This document shows, one piece after another, positions 7,543 through 14,606 of a stretch of 26,464 bases of DNA. The notes beneath the pieces are model-generated. The model worked only from the letters and a program-made list of their open reading frames with translations. It made no database searches and was not told the DNA's origin. Where the stretch lies: positions 1 to 26,464 of the forward strand of contig CAZVEO010000024.1 of the NCBI GenBank assembly GCA_964626385.1, given 5' to 3'. The position numbers were made by a program, and so were the translations under genes. This stretch comes from Scybalousia_A sp964626385 (GTDB lineage Bacteria > Bacteroidota > Bacteroidia > Bacteroidales > P3). Numbering within the stretch: position 1 is the stretch's first letter; each line of letters begins with the position of its first letter.

Positions 7543-8472
7543 TTATAATTTAATATCTTTTATATCAACAAGTTTGTTTATTATAGCATATATAGTTAAG
7601 CCACTTGGAGAATGAATATCCAATTTTTTTGCAATGTTTCTTCTGTGAGTAGTAACGGTGTTTACCGATATACATAGCCTTTCTGCAACCTCTTTGTTTG
7701 TCAATCCTTTTACCACATTTATTATTATATCTCTCTCCCTATCTGTAAGATTTTGAGAATCTTCTTCGGATAAGTAACTTTCTCCACTTTTAATTTTTTC
7801 CTCTAATTTTTTTATCTCCGGTACAAAAATATCTTTTTCCAACTCGCAATGTGTTTTCAAATCTTGCTCAAATAAAAAAATATCATACAAAACTGAATTC
7901 ATTAGATTATTTGAATTATTGGAGTCTGAATATTTTATTATGATATTCTTCAATTCTGAAAGTTTCATTTCCAAAGGAGAATGATGCAGAACCGACATTT
8001 CTAATAATATAGACTTACTTTTTTTGCCCGACAATAGATTTTCTACGTATGGAAAAACATCTTTATTTTCTCTTTCCATATGATTACGCAATTCTGCGCA
8101 ATACTCATCATAAAACTTTATTATAAGAAAAGAAATATCATTATTGGTGGAAAAGCCCAAAGCCTCTATGAGTTTCCTTCTTATGAAAGGTAAAAGAAAA
8201 TCTATATAATAAGAATGAGCCTTTTGCAAATAATCACAGAGAGTCTTGATTGAAATATTATAAGAATATGAAGGAAAAAATGTTGTATCTGCACTAAAAT
8301 TTATAACAGTCAAAAAAGTATTGCAATCTACGTTGTTTTCCTTGCAAACCTCTTCTATAGTTTTATCCCCTACTCCCAAAGGCAAAGAAAACCTTGCTAA
8401 AACTTGTAAAATCTTATAATCAGAACAAATAACATCGTATAATTTATTCTCTTTTATATATTTTTCTCTCAT
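7543..8472 (-). CDS. Hemerythrin-domain LuxR-type transcriptional regulator
   Basis: The 309-residue protein combines three parts. Residues 1-60 form an N-terminal region (YDVICSDYKILQVL...) like that of Bacteroidetes relatives of RIC/ScdA iron-sulfur repair proteins. Residues 80-225 are a four-helix hemerythrin-like domain. Residues 240-305 are a LuxR/FixJ-type DNA-binding domain with LTDRERDII at 242-250 and the recognition-helix region SVNTVTTHRRNIAKKL. Candidate di-iron ligands are H86, H131 with E135 (HxxxE), H163 or H164, and H208 with E212 (HxxxE), the full set expected of a RIC-type site. No receiver domain is present, so it probably senses O2, NO or iron state directly as a one-component regulator. 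It has its own promoter box at 8493-8500. Targets are unknown; the divergently placed genes are not obviously linked. Confidence 0.85.
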   Translation of the reverse strand: MREKYIKENKLYDVICSDYKILQVLARFSLPLGVGDKTIEEVCKENNVDCNTFLTVINFSADTTFFPSYSYNISIKTLCDYLQKAHSYYIDFLLPFIRRKLIEALGFSTNNDISFLIIKFYDEYCAELRNHMERENKDVFPYVENLLSGKKSKSILLEMSVLHHSPLEMKLSELKNIIIKYSDSNNSNNLMNSVLYDIFLFEQDLKTHCELEKDIFVPEIKKLEEKIKSGESYLSEEDSQNLTDRERDIIINVVKGLTNKEVAERLCISVNTVTTHRRNIAKKLDIHSPSGLTIYAIINKLVDIKDIKL

Positions 8473-8492
8473 TTGTTAGTCAAAATTTTTTG

Positions 8493-8500
8493 CAAAGATA
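8493..8500 (-). promoter_or_regulatory. -7 promoter box of the hemerythrin-LuxR gene (TATCTTTG)
   Basis: On the minus strand TATCTTTGCAAA sits 20 nt before the ATG of the hemerythrin-LuxR gene. No clear TTTG is seen at -33. Confidence 0.6.
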
Positions 8501-8601
8501 ATTATTATTTAAATATTAGAAGCGATTTTGCCTTATACTATGATTAAATTTATTTAACAATAATTATTATAAGATTTTAGTTATCAGTAAAATATATAAT
8601 C

Positions 8602-9195
8602 TTATTTTAGTTTTACTCCATATATAGAAAGTAACTCCTCTCTAATCTCCTCTGCTCTGTCTTTATTTATTTGCAAAAGAATGGAATTTGCTGAAGTATA
8701 AGTATAATCAGATTTATTAAATCTATTGTCTTTTAAGAATTTATTTATTTGTGTCATTATAGAAAAATCAAATGAAAATTCTATATTAGAGGTCAAGGTT
8801 TTTTCTATTATTTGAGCGTTATCCAAAGCAATAAGGCTTGCTTGTTTATAGGCTTTTGCAAGATTAGAAGCACCTAATTTTATTCCTCCAAAATATCTAA
8901 CCACTACTATCAAAACATTGGTAAGTTGTTTTGATTCGATTGCACCGAGTATCATATCGCCTGCCGTATGAGAAGGTTCTCTATCATCAAAGGCTCTACT
9001 CAATTGTTCCTTACCTACTCCTATTTTGTAAGCGTAGCAATGATGCCTTGCATCATAATAATCTTTTTTTAATCTATCTACCAAAATTTTAACCTCTTCA
9101 ACCCTTTCAACACCATAGGCAAAAGCAATAAAACGACTTTTGTTTTCTTTGTATTCTCCTTGTGAAGTTGAGTTTATGGTTAAATATGCATCCAT
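8602..9195 (-). CDS. YigZ/IMPACT family protein
   Basis: The 197-residue protein has the two-domain layout of bacterial YigZ. Residues 1-125 are the IMPACT/UPF0029 domain, with KSRFIA at 19-24, YYDARHHCYAY at 46-56, REPSHTAGDMIL at 72-83 and VVRYFGGIKLGASNLAKAY at 98-116. Residues 130-197 are a ferredoxin-like DUF1949-type domain. The biochemical role is not firmly settled; eukaryotic IMPACT regulates GCN2, and bacterial members have been linked to nucleotide or peptide processing. It is transcribed away from the glycosyltransferase gene, with a shared 102-nt promoter region. A near-consensus TAACTTCG lies on its strand at about 9222-9229. Confidence 0.9.
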   Translation of the reverse strand: MDAYLTINSTSQGEYKENKSRFIAFAYGVERVEEVKILVDRLKKDYYDARHHCYAYKIGVGKEQLSRAFDDREPSHTAGDMILGAIESKQLTNVLIVVVRYFGGIKLGASNLAKAYKQASLIALDNAQIIEKTLTSNIEFSFDFSIMTQINKFLKDNRFNKSDYTYTSANSILLQINKDRAEEIREELLSIYGVKLK

Positions 9196-9245
9196 TTTTT
9201 ATTATAGTTTTTTTTTGTTTTGCGAAGTTAATAATTATTTTCCTA

Positions 9246-9273
9246 TTTGTTTGTTTAAAAATAACTAACTTTG
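9246..9273 (+). promoter_or_regulatory. Promoter of the GT4 gene: TTTG-N16-TAACTTTG
   Basis: TTTG at 9246-9249 and TAACTTTG at 9266-9273 are separated by 16 nt, a complete Bacteroidetes -33/-7 pair. The last bases of the -7 box overlap an in-frame TTG at 9271. That TTG therefore cannot be a transcribed start codon, and the start is the ATG at 9298. Confidence 0.75.
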
Positions 9274-9297
9274 CAAAAGAAACATTTTTTTACAGCA

Positions 9298-10470
9298 ATG
9301 AATATATTAGTAAACGCAAGCAATATAAGTTTAGGAGGAGGAATACAAGTAACAGATTATTTTTGCAAAGCATTGGTAAAAAACACAAAGCAACATAAGT
9401 TTCTCTTTGTTCTTAATTCTTGCTTAAGTGATACTATAAAAGAAATTACGTTATATTCTGATATTAAAGTATATGAATATAATATACAAAATAATTTTTC
9501 TACTTTGTTTTTGGGCAGAGATAAGTTTTTAGATGATTTGGTAGAGAAAAATAATATAGATTTTGTTTTTACTATTTTTGGTCCTTCTCGTTGGGTGCCA
9601 AAGGTTAAACATTTTTGCGGTTTTGCTATGGGACAACTTATTTTAAGAGATAGTCCTTTTTTTTCTATATGTTCTATTAAAGAAAAGGTTTATTGGAAAT
9701 ATGTTTTTACTCTGAGTAGAAAGCTTTTATTTAAAAAGTGTAGTAAACTTTTTTATAGTGAAAATCAATATATTTCTCATAATGTAGAAAGGTTATTCAA
9801 AGGTGTAAAGTGCTATACAATAACTAATTATTACAACCCAATCTATGACACTCCTAATCTGTGGCAAAAAAAGAGTTTAACCGAATTTGATGGTATCACT
9901 TTGCTAAATATATCCTCTCCATATCCTTATAAAAACTTGCAAATATCTCTTAGGGCGGCCAAAATACTAAAGGACAAATATCCAAATTTTAAGTTTAGGT
10001 TTGTATTTACTGTTAAAAAAGAGGAGTTTCTTAATAGTGAGTATGTTAGAAATGGTTTAAATTATGCCAAAGGGGAAAAAGAGAAAAAAATATTTGATTT
10101 GGATTTGGAGAACTTTGTTTTTTTAGGAAAAGTAAACATAAAGGAATGTCCGTCTTTGTATCAGCAATGTGATATAGTTTTTGTTCCAACACTTATGGAG
10201 TGTTTTACAGCCTTATATCCAGAAAGTTTCAAAATGCAAAAACCTCTCCTAACTTCCGATTTACCTTTTGCAAAGAGTTTGTGTGGTAAAGCAGCTATGT
10301 ATTTTTCTCCATTAGATGCAAAAGATATAGCAGAAAAGATTTATCTTCTCGCTAAAAATAAAGAACTTCAAAAGCAACTAATATTAGAAAGCTCAAAACA
10401 ATTAACAACCTTTGACAACAACGACAGAAGAGTGAAACGTGCCATAGAAATAATGGAACAACACTTGTAA
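9298..10470 (+). CDS. Glycosyltransferase family 4 protein
   Basis: The protein has 390 residues and two Rossmann-like halves of GT-B fold. The N-terminal MNILVNASNISLGGGIQVTD carries the glycine-rich acceptor-side loop. The C-terminal half has LLNISSPYPYKNLQ, a GKVNIKECPSLYQQCDIVFVPTLMECF segment, and the E-x7-E pair at E301 and E309 of retaining GT4 enzymes. A nucleotide-sugar donor is expected, with the product part of a surface glycan; donor and acceptor cannot be told. There are no membrane helices. I chose the ATG at 9298 because the promoter box at 9266-9273 overlaps the upstream TTG at 9271, which would add nine residues. The gene has a complete -33/-7 promoter and converges on the acetyltransferase gene with 49 nt between. 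Confidence 0.9.
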   Translation: MNILVNASNISLGGGIQVTDYFCKALVKNTKQHKFLFVLNSCLSDTIKEITLYSDIKVYEYNIQNNFSTLFLGRDKFLDDLVEKNNIDFVFTIFGPSRWVPKVKHFCGFAMGQLILRDSPFFSICSIKEKVYWKYVFTLSRKLLFKKCSKLFYSENQYISHNVERLFKGVKCYTITNYYNPIYDTPNLWQKKSLTEFDGITLLNISSPYPYKNLQISLRAAKILKDKYPNFKFRFVFTVKKEEFLNSEYVRNGLNYAKGEKEKKIFDLDLENFVFLGKVNIKECPSLYQQCDIVFVPTLMECFTALYPESFKMQKPLLTSDLPFAKSLCGKAAMYFSPLDAKDIAEKIYLLAKNKELQKQLILESSKQLTTFDNNDRRVKRAIEIMEQHL

Positions 10471-10519
10471 CAAAGTAAAATAAGAAAAAATATCTCTATC
10501 CTACTCTAATCAATCGCTC

Positions 10520-11071
10520 TTACAAAGTTTTAATAAATTTGGCTGGCACTCCTCCTACAAGAGTATTATCAAGTACATCTTTTGTTACTACGGCTCCGGC
10601 TGCAATTACAACGTTGTTACCTATATGTATGCCAGGTAAAATGGTAACATTACCACCAATCCAAACATCATCACCTATAGTAACGGGGGAGGCAATGCCA
10701 AGGTGTTTGCGTCTACCCTCTGCTGATAGTGGGTGATTTACTGTGGTAATGAGAGTATTAGGTCCTATCATAACATTATTACCAATATACACCTCTCTTA
10801 TGTCCAAAATTGTAAGATTATAATTGCCTGTAAAATTGTTACCTATAAAAATATTTTTACCATTATCACAATTAAAAGTTTTTGCAATCCACACCTTCTC
10901 TCCCACTCTACCAAGCATTGTCTGTAAATATTTGTATTGTGCCTCATAATCAGTGTCGTCTATGGCATTGTATTCTTTGCATTTTATAATAGCATTGAGT
11001 TTCAAAGCCTCTACTTCTTTATCATCATAACAGTATTCTAAACCAGTTTTCAATTTTTCTAACTCCGTCAT
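10520..11071 (-). CDS. Maltose/galactoside-type O-acetyltransferase (left-handed beta-helix)
   Basis: The 183-residue protein from the ATG at 11071 matches the length of E. coli maltose O-acetyltransferase. An N-terminal helical cap MTELEKLKTGLEYCYDDKEV is followed by hexapeptide repeats forming a left-handed beta-helix. The acetyl-transfer histidine lies in TTVNHPLSAEGR, and GDDVWIGGNVTILPG with VIAAGAVVTKDV and VGGVPAKFIK closes the helix. It transfers acetyl from acetyl-CoA to a sugar hydroxyl. An in-frame ATG at 11134 would add 21 residues (MKSCSNKK...) with no family counterpart; it lies about 10 bp from the start of a dispersed repeat. I prefer 11071 but cannot exclude the longer form. 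A TATTTTTG box inside the repeat (11193-11200, minus strand) might drive it. Confidence 0.88.
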   Translation of the reverse strand: MTELEKLKTGLEYCYDDKEVEALKLNAIIKCKEYNAIDDTDYEAQYKYLQTMLGRVGEKVWIAKTFNCDNGKNIFIGNNFTGNYNLTILDIREVYIGNNVMIGPNTLITTVNHPLSAEGRRKHLGIASPVTIGDDVWIGGNVTILPGIHIGNNVVIAAGAVVTKDVLDNTLVGGVPAKFIKTL

Positions 11072-11350
11072 CACTTTAATTTTTTTTGTTGATAAAACGT
11101 TTAGACCTATCTTTTTATTACTACAAGACTTCATTTTTATTTACCCTCAAAAAAATTTTTTCGGGAAATCACGTAAATACATAGTTAAAAGTCAAAAATA
11201 AGGGTGCTGTTATTGATTATCAGAGAGTTAACCTTTTTCGAGAGGGTAAAATTGGGCATTTTTCTTGAAAATCAGCGTTTTCGAAAGGTTTTTTGAGAAA
11301 AAAATTTTCAAAAACGGGATTTTGCAAAAATGAATCTTCGTTTTATTTCG

Positions 11351-11388
11351 ACGAATCTTCGTTTCGAGAAATCGAAACGAAGATTCGT
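11351..11388. repeat. Perfect 17-bp inverted repeat with GAAA loop
   Basis: The arms ACGAATCTTCGTTTCGA (11351-11367) and TCGAAACGAAGATTCGT (11372-11388) are fully complementary around the four-base loop GAAA. A third copy of the arm core, GAATCTTCGTTT, stands just upstream at 11332-11343. In RNA of the plus strand this would be a very stable stem with a GNRA tetraloop. No T-run follows in either direction, so it is not a simple intrinsic terminator. Confidence 0.92.
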
Positions 11389-11457
11389 TCTTACTGATTA
11401 TCAAGTAGTTACAAGGGTAAAAATCGTTAATTTTGTGGTAGGGCTGTTTTTCTCTTA

Positions 11458-11489
11458 CAAAGTTACGAACATTTTTTGACCTGACCAAA
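11458..11489 (-). promoter_or_regulatory. Promoter-like -33/-7 pair firing into the central repeat
   Basis: On the minus strand TTTG (11486-11489) and TAACTTTG (11458-11465) are separated by 20 nt, a good Bacteroidetes promoter. A transcript would start near 11451 and run leftward through the hairpin at 11351-11388. I find no start codon with a plausible reading frame after it, so any product would be non-coding or a long leader for the acetyltransferase gene. Confidence 0.45.
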
Positions 11490-11540
11490 CGCGTGCACAC
11501 TTTTTATTTGTAACTTATTGATAATCAGTAAACCGATTTT

Positions 11541-11560
11541 GCACCCACAGGGTGCTTTTT
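11541..11560 (+). terminator. Short hairpin GCACCC-ACA-GGGTGC followed by T5
   Basis: A 6-bp perfect GC-rich stem with a 3-nt loop at 11541-11555 is followed by TTTTT at 11556-11560. It looks like a small intrinsic terminator for the plus strand, but no plus-strand gene lies upstream within the block, so it may be only a structural part of the repeat family. Confidence 0.4.
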
Positions 11561-11585
11561 ATAGGGCAAAGCCTTTACTTTTTTT

Positions 11586-11740
11586 ATAGGTTAACATGGA
11601 TTGTTATAAGTTTTTTGTTAGGTTTGAATAGGTTATAATGAGTTATTTTAGGTTAGCACAAGCACAGCCTGTTTTATAGGGCAAAGCCGTTACTTTTTTT
11701 ATGGGTTAGTATAGGTTGTTATAAGTTAGAATAACGAAAG
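11586..11740 (+). repeat. Two phased 10-bp degenerate repeat arrays
   Basis: Array one runs 11586-11660: ATAGGTTAAC, ATGGATTGTT, ATAAGTTTTT, a 12-bp unit, ATAGGTTATA, ATGAGTTATT, TTAGGTTAGC. Array two runs 11701-11740: ATGGGTTAGT, ATAGGTTGTT, ATAAGTTAGA, ATAACGAAAG. Each array is preceded by a near-identical lead, TATAGGGCAAAGCC-n-TTACTTTTTTTAT (11560s and 11676-11702). The consensus ATRRGTTRnn repeats with one helical-turn spacing, as in the left- and right-edge copies. Confidence 0.85.
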
Positions 11741-11780
11741 CTTTAGGCACAGCATCTTTTTAACAGCTATGCCCTTATAA

Positions 11781-11820
11781 ACAGGCTAAGCCTGTGTCCA
11801 TATAGGACACCCTAAGGGTG
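11781..11820. repeat. Three overlapping small GC-rich hairpins
   Basis: Three palindromes follow one another with shared edges: ACAGGC-TAA-GCCTGT at 11781-11795, GTGTCC-ATATA-GGACAC at 11794-11810, and CACCC-TAA-GGGTG at 11808-11820. They stand out as GC-rich in AT-rich surroundings and recall the GCACCC/GGGTGC hairpin at 11541. They are mutually exclusive in part, because they overlap. Confidence 0.8.
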
Positions 11821-11860
11821 CTCTGTCTATTAAGAAGTTTGTAAAAAAATACTTTATTGG

Positions 11861-11897
11861 AAAAATTAACGTTATAAAAATTAACGTTATAAAAATT
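11861..11897. repeat. 15-bp tandem repeat upstream of the histidine kinase
   Basis: The unit ATTAACGTTATAAAA occurs twice exactly (11865-11879 and 11880-11894), with partial matches on both sides. The core TTAACGTTA is nearly palindromic, so this could be a pair of operator half-turn sites. It lies 18-54 nt before the kinase ATG. No clear TAnnTTTG box is seen here. Confidence 0.75.
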
Positions 11898-11914
11898 CAG
11901 TATATAAAATTTAT

Positions 11915-13426
11915 ATGAAGAAATTTTTTAAAAATCCACGAATAATTTGGTATGCTCTATTGTTGGGTTTTGCTCTTATACTTATTTCTTTGTGGCAAGT
12001 AGATGTTATAATAAAACAATTAAGAGAAGAGGAGATAAAACAAGTAGAGATATGGGCAAAAGCCATAAGCCGTAAAGCCAATATGCTAAAAGAAACAAAA
12101 GAATTGTATAGTAAGACTTTAGAGTTGGAAAGAATAAAAATGCAACGCTTTATTGAGGCTTATAAGATAATTATATCTTTGGATGAAAATGCAGATTTGA
12201 CTTCTCCTGATTTGCAGTTCTATACAAGAATAATTATGGACAATAAGGATATACCTGTAATTATTACTGATGAGTTTAACAATATACAATTTTCTCAAAA
12301 TATTAACCTTTCTCCAAATCAGAAAGTCTTGGTAGGAGATTTGTACAAACAATTTTCTCGCAACAAACCTTTAGAATATGAGGTATATGGTATGAAATTC
12401 AAATTATATTATATGGAAAGCAGAATATATACGAATTTGAAATCAATCATGGAGGACGTTATGTATTCTTTTGTCAATGATATTATTAACAATGGAGTTT
12501 CTGTACCAGTGCTTATAACTGACAGCACTAAAACAAAGATTTTAGCCTACGGAAATATAGACTCTCATAGGCTAAATAAAACCAATTGTAAAAACACTAT
12601 CAACTCTATGCTTAACGATAGTGAGCCGATAAGAATTGCTTTACCAAATAATAATTATGGTTATATTCTATTTTATAAAAACAAAATAATATCTATTTTA
12701 CAATATTTTCCTTGGGTTTATTTTTTCTTCTTTATGTTGTTTACCATTCTTTTGTATTTGGTGCTTAAAGCAATAAAAAATTCAGAACGAAATATTGTTT
12801 GGGTCGGTATGAGCAAAGAAACTGCCCATCAACTTGGTACACCTATTTCTTCTCTTTCAGCCTGGTCAGAACTGTTAAGAAACAATGAGGAAAATATTTT
12901 CATTTGTAATGAGATGGACAAAGATATACAACGCTTATCCATTATATCTCAAAGATTTTCTCATATAGGCTCAATACCAGATTTAAAACCAATAGATATT
13001 GTTTCTATAATAATCAATATGGTGGAATATATGTCGGCTCGCTCGTCAAAAAATATAAATTTTAAATACAATATAAATCCAAATCTAAGTATAATAATAC
13101 CTTCAAATCAATTCTTAATAGAGTGGACACTTGAAAACTTATTTAAAAATGCCATAGATGCAATGGACGGTAAGGGCGAAATTGATATTGAACTGCAAAA
13201 CAACGAAAAAAATATATTTATAGACATATCAGACACCGGCAAAGGCATTCCAAAAAATATGTACAAAAAAATATTTCAGCCCGGCTTTACTACCAAAAAA
13301 CGTGGTTGGGGGCTTGGACTTAGTTTAGCAAAAAGAATAGTGGAAGAATACCATAAGGGTAAGATATATGTAAAAAACTCTTCACTTGGAGAAGGTACTG
13401 TTTTCAGAATAGAACTAAAAAAATAA
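11915..13426 (+). CDS. Membrane-bound sensor histidine kinase
   Basis: The 503-residue protein has a membrane helix at about 10-30, an extracytoplasmic sensor region of about 230 residues with no recognised domain, and a second helix at about 264-285. The cytoplasmic kinase core follows. The H-box is KETAHQLGTPISSL with the phospho-accepting H305. The N-box is ENLFKNAIDAMDG with N412, the G1 box is DTGKGI at 440-445 and the G2 box is GWGLGLSLAKRI from 464. The H-box HQLGTP is the form common in Bacteroidetes kinases. No response regulator gene is adjacent, so the partner is elsewhere and the signal is unknown. The stop is 3 nt from the hemW ATG, which implies co-transcription. The upstream region holds tandem repeats but no clear promoter box. 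Confidence 0.92.
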   Translation: MKKFFKNPRIIWYALLLGFALILISLWQVDVIIKQLREEEIKQVEIWAKAISRKANMLKETKELYSKTLELERIKMQRFIEAYKIIISLDENADLTSPDLQFYTRIIMDNKDIPVIITDEFNNIQFSQNINLSPNQKVLVGDLYKQFSRNKPLEYEVYGMKFKLYYMESRIYTNLKSIMEDVMYSFVNDIINNGVSVPVLITDSTKTKILAYGNIDSHRLNKTNCKNTINSMLNDSEPIRIALPNNNYGYILFYKNKIISILQYFPWVYFFFFMLFTILLYLVLKAIKNSERNIVWVGMSKETAHQLGTPISSLSAWSELLRNNEENIFICNEMDKDIQRLSIISQRFSHIGSIPDLKPIDIVSIIINMVEYMSARSSKNINFKYNINPNLSIIIPSNQFLIEWTLENLFKNAIDAMDGKGEIDIELQNNEKNIFIDISDTGKGIPKNMYKKIFQPGFTTKKRGWGLGLSLAKRIVEEYHKGKIYVKNSSLGEGTVFRIELKK

Positions 13427-13429
13427 ACA

Positions 13430-14554
13430 ATGGCAAGCCTCTATTTTCACATACCTTTTTGTCATCACAAGTGTATTTATTGTGATTTCTACTCTATAGC
13501 AAGAAAATTTGACCTTTCAAAGTATACTGAGGCTTTGATAAAAGAACTTTTACAGAGAAGATTTTTTTTTGAAAGCAAAGTGTCTTTACATTCAATTTAT
13601 TTTGGAGGAGGAACTCCTTCTTTGTTGAGTATAAGTGATTTAAACAAAATATTTCAAACTATTTATCGTCTTTTTCCTATTGATAAAAATTGTGAAATAA
13701 CTTTGGAAGCAAACCCAGAGAATATTACAAAGGATTATATTTATGAATTGGAGCAATTGGGGATTAATCGCATAAGTCTTGGGGTGCAAAGTTTTGAAGA
13801 CATGGACTTGAAATTACTAAATCGTAGCCATAATTCTCTATTGGCAAAAAAGGCAATAGAAACATTAAAAAACTCAAGTATTAAAAATATTTCCATAGAT
13901 TTGATAAGCAATTTGCCATATACGGATTTGCAAAGGTGGAAAAGCAATTTGGATACTTTTTTGTCTTTTGATTTGCCTCATATTTCTTGTTATACACTAA
14001 TGAGAGAAGAGAATACAATGTTGGACAAGTTGCTCAAAAAAAACAAATTAAGTTTATTAAGCGAAACAGAGCAAGTAAAACAAATGGAACTAACTATGAA
14101 AATCTTAAAAGAACACAATTTTATTCACTATGAAACATCTTCTTTTACCTTAGAGGGATTTTACTCAAGGCACAATATGGCTTATTGGACTTTTGAGAAA
14201 TACCTTGGCATAGGCTCGGCGGCACATTCCTACAACGGCAAAGAAAGGTTTTGGAATGTGGCTGATGTTTTCCAATATACTCAAAGTGTATTAGAAGGTG
14301 ATTTTGCATCTATTGTTGAAAAGGAAGAATTGACAAATCAAAACAAATACAACGAATACGTTATGCTCTCCTCTCGTATGCATAGTGGCTTGAGTTTGGA
14401 CTATGTTAAAAATAATTTCTCAGAATACTACCCCTATTTTTCCTTTCAAATAGAGAAACTTGTTAAAGATGGTTTTTTAACCAAAGAGTTGTCGCTTACA
14501 AATAAAGGTTGGTTGTTGCAAGATGAGATGATTTTGCGTTTGGCTAATAGTTAA
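13430..14554 (+). CDS. hemW: Radical SAM heme chaperone HemW
   Basis: HemW is a heme-binding radical SAM protein, related to oxygen-independent coproporphyrinogen III oxidase, that delivers heme to respiratory proteins. The 374-residue protein carries the cluster motif C11-HHK-C15-IY-C18 directly after YFHIPF, the SAM-binding GGGTPS at 59-64, an ISLGVQSFED segment and the family-typical YLGIGSAAHSY. It lacks the N-terminal extension of HemN, which supports HemW. A C-terminal winged-helix-like tail ends with NKGWLLQDEMILRL. It begins 3 nt after the histidine kinase. Bacterial annotations often mislabel this family as HemN. Confidence 0.93.
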   Translation: MASLYFHIPFCHHKCIYCDFYSIARKFDLSKYTEALIKELLQRRFFFESKVSLHSIYFGGGTPSLLSISDLNKIFQTIYRLFPIDKNCEITLEANPENITKDYIYELEQLGINRISLGVQSFEDMDLKLLNRSHNSLLAKKAIETLKNSSIKNISIDLISNLPYTDLQRWKSNLDTFLSFDLPHISCYTLMREENTMLDKLLKKNKLSLLSETEQVKQMELTMKILKEHNFIHYETSSFTLEGFYSRHNMAYWTFEKYLGIGSAAHSYNGKERFWNVADVFQYTQSVLEGDFASIVEKEELTNQNKYNEYVMLSSRMHSGLSLDYVKNNFSEYYPYFSFQIEKLVKDGFLTKELSLTNKGWLLQDEMILRLANS

Positions 14555-14567
14555 GATATTTTTTTTG

Positions 14568-14575
14568 TACCTTTG
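14568..14575 (+). promoter_or_regulatory. -7 promoter box of the TerB-DnaJ gene (TACCTTTG)
   Basis: TACCTTTGCAAAA lies just after the hemW stop. It overlaps the reading-frame extension beginning at TTG 14565, so that TTG lies upstream of any transcript from here. The real start is the ATG at 14607, about 32 nt downstream of the box. Confidence 0.65.
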
Positions 14576-14606
14576 CAAAAATTATAGAGTAAATTTGTTT
14601 GATAAT

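Larger units (their letters stand above)
11144..11531. repeat. Dispersed repeat, central copy with TGATWATCA sites
   Basis: Bases 11144-11264 match 26346-26464 at the right edge in direct orientation. Shared blocks include CCCTCAAAAAAA, TTTTCGGGAAATC, AAAAGTCAAAAATAAGGGTG, TTGATTATCAG, GAGTTAACCTTTTTCGA and AAATTGGGCATTTT. Copy length beyond 11264 cannot be compared because the right copy is cut by the window end. Three TGATWATCA centres are at 11214-11222, 11395-11403 and 11519-11527. The second, read on the minus strand, and the third share a longer form GTAACT-nn-TTGATAATCAGTAA. No coding gene is supported in 11135-11914; that stretch consists of this repeat, hairpins, phased arrays and a short tandem repeat. 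Confidence 0.85.

Noticed and set aside
9271..9297. TTG start extending the GT4 protein by nine residues
   Set aside because: The TTG is part of the TAACTTTG promoter box, so it lies upstream of the expected transcript.
11228..11500. 90-residue minus-strand open frame inside the central repeat
   Set aside because: It spans the 17-bp hairpin and repeat modules, has no family-like motifs, and its start codon lies upstream of the promoter-like box. The basic, low-complexity translation looks like chance reading of repeat DNA.
11586..11740. CRISPR array
   Set aside because: The units are 10 bp, degenerate and contiguous with no spacers, and no cas genes are present.
14565..14606. TTG start extending the TerB-DnaJ protein by 14 residues
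   Set aside because: It overlaps the TACCTTTG box, and the added residues are not hydrophobic or conserved-looking, unlike the MKWFGAVLGFF start.
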